Part shown: positions 6,502 to 8,726 of the stretch, piece by piece
Numbering within the stretch: position 1 is the first letter of the stretch
Layout of the letters: each line of letters opens with the position of its first letter
NCBI GenBank assembly: GCA_031269165.1
Contig: JAISZQ010000276.1
Location: 1-8,726, forward strand
Reading direction: 5' to 3'
DNA from: Spirochaetaceae bacterium
GTDB lineage: Bacteria; Spirochaetota; Spirochaetia; Treponematales; Breznakiellaceae
Length of the DNA stretch: 8,726 bases
The notes under the pieces: model-generated
What the model saw: only the letters and a program-made list of their open reading frames with translations
Databases searched by the model: none
What the model was told of the DNA's origin: nothing
Position numbers and translations under genes: made by a program

Positions 6502-7560
6502 ATGGAAAACGGCCCAAAGCCTCAAATTACTCAAAATGACGTGGCCCAACGTGCCGGAGTCAGCCGGAGCATGGTGTCTTATGTGCTCACCGGTTATGGA
6601 CGGGCCGTGGCCCCGGAAACCCGGCAAAAGATTCTCGATGCCATCAATAATCTGGGATACCGTCCCAACAAATACGCCCAAGCCTTGAGCAAGGGAAACG
6701 GGCGTTCTCTGGCCGACCGGCACATCGGCATAGTGCTGTGCGACGTGGAAAAGTTTCTCCGCCCCTATTACGCGGAAATCCTCGCGGGGATTCACTTGGC
6801 AGCCCACGAGAAGGGTTTTCACATACGCTTCATCCGCTTTTTCGATGAGTTGAAAGACCCCATCCTCTACAACCAGTTGATTCACGGCGAAGAGATCTGC
6901 GGCATCCTGCTCGTCGCTCTGGATCAGAGCCTCAAGACCCCCGAAGACCGGCAGATCATCGATGGAATCCGCGAGCGGATCGATCAGATTGTCTGCGTGG
7001 AGTGGCAGATGCCGGGGCTGTCCTCGGTATCGTTTGACCGGCAGAACGCGGCTTTTCAGGCGGTCTCGTATCTTTTTGACCAAGGCTACCGGGACATTGT
7101 GTACCTGGGCGAATTGGACCAGCGGGTTTTGGGATTCAGGCAGGCTTTTCTGGAACGCGGGCGCGAGGCCGCATCCGGGTCCGGCCTTGACGGCGCGTCC
7201 GGCCTTTACATTGATGACGCGGCGGATATGCCCTCCGGCTACGAGGCCGTCCAGCGTCTGCACCGGAGCCGCCCCGCCCTGCCCCGCGCAATCCTCGCCG
7301 GTTCGGACGAAGTCGCCCTGGGCCTTCTCCTCTACCTCCACGAGCAGCGTGTCGCCGTGCCCGAAGAAGTCGCGGTCATCAGCATCGACAACCTCGAAAT
7401 CGCCGCATACGCCGCCCCGCCGCTCACCACCATGAACGTACAGAAACGCGCAATGGGCCGCCGCGCCGTGGAAATGATCGTGAACCGCACCGCCGGCCAG
7501 AACGAACACGCCCTGTCCCTGTTGCTGCCGGTAAACCTCGTGGTACGCAAATCGGCCTGA
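6502..7560 (+). CDS. LacI-family transcriptional regulator, GanR-like
   Basis: This 352-residue DNA-binding repressor is the likely regulator of the operon, with an imported or cleaved galactoside as inducer. The N-terminal helix-turn-helix is at about 9-28 (ITQNDVAQRAGVSRSMVSYV), followed by the family hallmarks NLGYRPNKYAQAL at 50-62 and the hinge helix with Leu62 that inserts in the minor groove. The periplasmic-binding-protein-like sensor domain starts at HIGIVLCDVEKFL (about 74) and ends in AMGRRAVEMIVN and LPVNLVVRKS, as in LacI/GalR proteins. Length is normal. The gene starts 10 bases after the GH42 stop, with only a weak ribosome-binding site (GCGAG at 6493-6497), so it is probably co-transcribed and made at low level. 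Family is certain; the inducer and target sites are inferred. Confidence 0.93.
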   Translation: MENGPKPQITQNDVAQRAGVSRSMVSYVLTGYGRAVAPETRQKILDAINNLGYRPNKYAQALSKGNGRSLADRHIGIVLCDVEKFLRPYYAEILAGIHLAAHEKGFHIRFIRFFDELKDPILYNQLIHGEEICGILLVALDQSLKTPEDRQIIDGIRERIDQIVCVEWQMPGLSSVSFDRQNAAFQAVSYLFDQGYRDIVYLGELDQRVLGFRQAFLERGREAASGSGLDGASGLYIDDAADMPSGYEAVQRLHRSRPALPRAILAGSDEVALGLLLYLHEQRVAVPEEVAVISIDNLEIAAYAAPPLTTMNVQKRAMGRRAVEMIVNRTAGQNEHALSLLLPVNLVVRKSA

Positions 7561-7577
7561 GCGGTTGGCGGAATCGC

Positions 7578-7606
7578 TTGATATAATCTATTTATCCGGC
7601 TATAGT
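7578..7606 (+). promoter_or_regulatory. Sigma-70 promoter for the lipoprotein gene
   Basis: A -35 box TTGATA (7578-7583) and a -10 box TATAGT (7601-7606) are separated by 17 bp, placing the start near 7613 and giving a leader of about 42 nt. A second TATAAT at 7582-7587 overlaps the -35 box but has no matching -35 partner. This separates the last gene from the sugar operon. No clear terminator is visible in the 94 bases after the regulator gene. Confidence 0.65.
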
Positions 7607-7654
7607 TTTAGCATAAATCTGCCATTGGAGAATTTCAGTTAGAAGGAGTATGTT

Positions 7655-8587
7655 ATGAAAAAGAACATCGGATTTGTTGTTTTGGGTGTTGCTTTATTGT
7701 TCAACAGTTGCGCCTCAGCCTCAAAAAAGAGTAATGGCGTGAATAATAGGGAGAATATGTCGTTCATAGAAAAGCAGCTTGTTTCTCTTGAACAGCTATG
7801 CACTCTGCATAAAGAAATCCAGGACATTGACAAGTCGCTTGAAAAATTAGGCCCGGTAGCGGTTGTTGAAAACGGCTTTTATTTCGTTTTTGACCTGGAT
7901 CAAGCCGGCGAAAAATATGAATTCAGAATGGAATATCCTGTTGAGATGGAACTTCCCCAAAGTGTTCGCGCCACTTTTCCACTGGGATTTTACGGGAATA
8001 AGTCGGCGGCGGTAATTACCGAAGATGCGTTTGAAACCCTTGAAGGACGGATCACCATATTTCATGAATTTGTCCATTGTTTTCAATCGGAAGAAGGTTC
8101 GTGGGAACTTAAGATGACGCTGGACTCAGCGCGGGAGGCGTATGAGAACCAGAATTATCAGTGGGAACTCAACCATCCGTTTCCCTACACGAGTGAAATT
8201 TTTATTATCAAAACAGAGGAACTGGATAACGATTATAATATAGGAGCATATCATAAAGAAATGAAAGCCGCTCTCAGCGAAAAAGATTTTGAATATATGA
8301 TATGGCAAGAATGGACTGAAGGCTATGCAACCTATATAGAAAACCTTATCAGGGAACGGTTGGGAGTGCATACAATCAACATTCCATTGACTCTGCAAGG
8401 TTACGCAACCTATTTAGAAAACCTCGCGAGGGAAACGGGAGTAACCATTGACCCCATTCATTCTTTTGACAGGAGCGTTTTTTATGAAATTGGCAACAGG
8501 TATATAGCAGCGTTGATACAAAACGATGCCATGTTAAAGGGCGATATAAAGACACTATTTCAAAAAATGATAAATTGCGAGATATAA
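7655..8587 (+). CDS. Putative zinc metallopeptidase-like lipoprotein (HEFVH motif)
   Basis: I do not recognise this 310-residue protein as a named family. A short basic start (MKKN), a hydrophobic stretch (5-16) and F16-N17-S18-C19 indicate a lipoprotein anchored at Cys19. HEFVH at 137-141, inside ITIFHEFVHCFQ, is the zincin-type HExxH motif (two histidine zinc ligands and a catalytic Glu138). Downstream, WTEGYATYIENL offers Glu222 as a possible third ligand, as in EG-A motifs of gluzincins. The segment GYATYIENLIRE is repeated 26 residues later as GYATYLENLARE, where the Glu is replaced by Gln248, so only the first copy could bind metal. The gene is clearly more AT-rich than the operon, has its own promoter, and a strong AAGGAG (7643-7648) six bases before the ATG. 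This suggests separate acquisition. Peptidase activity is inference from the motif. Confidence 0.8.
   Translation: MKKNIGFVVLGVALLFNSCASASKKSNGVNNRENMSFIEKQLVSLEQLCTLHKEIQDIDKSLEKLGPVAVVENGFYFVFDLDQAGEKYEFRMEYPVEMELPQSVRATFPLGFYGNKSAAVITEDAFETLEGRITIFHEFVHCFQSEEGSWELKMTLDSAREAYENQNYQWELNHPFPYTSEIFIIKTEELDNDYNIGAYHKEMKAALSEKDFEYMIWQEWTEGYATYIENLIRERLGVHTINIPLTLQGYATYLENLARETGVTIDPIHSFDRSVFYEIGNRYIAALIQNDAMLKGDIKTLFQKMINCEI
8318..8431 (+). repeat. Internal duplication within the lipoprotein gene
   Basis: Two copies begin at 8318 and 8396, 78 bp apart. The conserved part codes [E/Q]GYATY[I/L]ENL[I/A]RE in both, followed by a Gly-Val a few residues on. The nucleotide match is interrupted by scattered changes, many in third positions, so the duplication is not recent. 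It falls on the segment that supplies the putative third zinc ligand. Confidence 0.7.
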
Positions 8588-8615
8588 AATGGAGTACGGA
8601 CAAACGGCGCATAAC

Positions 8616-8726
8616 GAGGCTGTCGGAAAAGTCTGTTTTAAGGCATTAAGACGCTATATACGGTGTATGATTGGCATAAAATACACCATATATAGTGGTT
8701 GTTTGGCCGTTTGAAGACTTTTCCGA
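8616..8726. mobile_element. MITE-like inverted-repeat element, cut by the window end
   Basis: A left arm TCGGAAAAGTCT (8623-8634) is the exact reverse complement of AGACTTTTCCGA (8715-8726), the last bases of the window. Inside lies a second long dyad, 8652-8668 with 8681-8697, about 17 bp with two G-T pairs and a 12-nt loop. The left end GAGGCTGTCGGAAAAGTC (8616-8633) resembles terminal inverted repeats of IS5/IS1182-type insertion sequences, from memory. No transposase fits in about 110-120 bp, so it would be a non-autonomous element or a remnant. It follows the lipoprotein gene by 28 bases and could also act as its bidirectional transcript end. Confidence 0.6.

Noticed and set aside
6475..7509. 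A 344-codon open frame on the minus strand antisense to the LacI-family gene.
   Set aside because: No recognisable domain or ribosome-binding site. The opposite strand encodes a complete LacI-family protein with helix-turn-helix and hinge.

Overview
The window holds one sugar-uptake and hydrolysis operon on the + strand, followed by an unrelated, more AT-rich lipoprotein gene and the edge of a small mobile-type inverted repeat. Five genes run head to tail: a lipoprotein solute-binding protein (321-1538), two MalF/MalG-type permeases (2197-3513 and 3513-4361), a GH42 beta-galactosidase (4371-6491) and a LacI-family regulator (6502-7560). The order matches the Bacillus ganSPQA plus ganR type of beta-galacto-oligosaccharide locus, so the likely role is import of lactose-like or galactan-derived oligosaccharides, cytoplasmic cleavage by the GH42 enzyme, and control by the linked LacI protein. 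No ABC ATPase is encoded here, so a shared MsmX/MalK-type ATPase would have to come from elsewhere in the genome.

The organism is probably a GC-rich, lipoprotein-using bacterium. The two lipoprotein signals (VGSC and FNSC at the cleavage site), the MalE/GanP-like transporter and the dispersed palindromic repeat built around CATTGCGA...GAAGCAATCC are compatible with a spirochaete of the Treponema group. No rRNA or housekeeping marker is present, so this placement is tentative.

Region by region: 1-111 is a 23-bp tandem array of small palindromes. 158-186 is a textbook sigma-70 promoter (TTGACA, 17 bp, TATAAT) with a dyad just at the expected transcription start, the best operator candidate. 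The binding-protein gene follows after a leader of about 125 nt. Between it and the first permease lies a stretch of about 660 bp without a gene, filled with nested inverted and direct repeats, in the same place as the REP elements of the E. coli malE-malF gap. From 2197 to 7560 the genes are tightly packed, with a 1-nt overlap and 9-10 nt gaps. The GH42 gene carries an in-frame 12-nt minisatellite (6144-6251) coding nine GGTF-like tetrads inside the C-terminal half of the enzyme. A second promoter (7578-7606) drives a lipoprotein with a HEFVH zinc-protease motif and an internal duplication. The window ends inside an inverted-repeat element (8616 to beyond 8726).

The most unusual signals are the coding minisatellite in the beta-galactosidase, the repeat-filled gap between binding protein and permeases, the putative metalloprotease lipoprotein, and the terminal MITE-like element.
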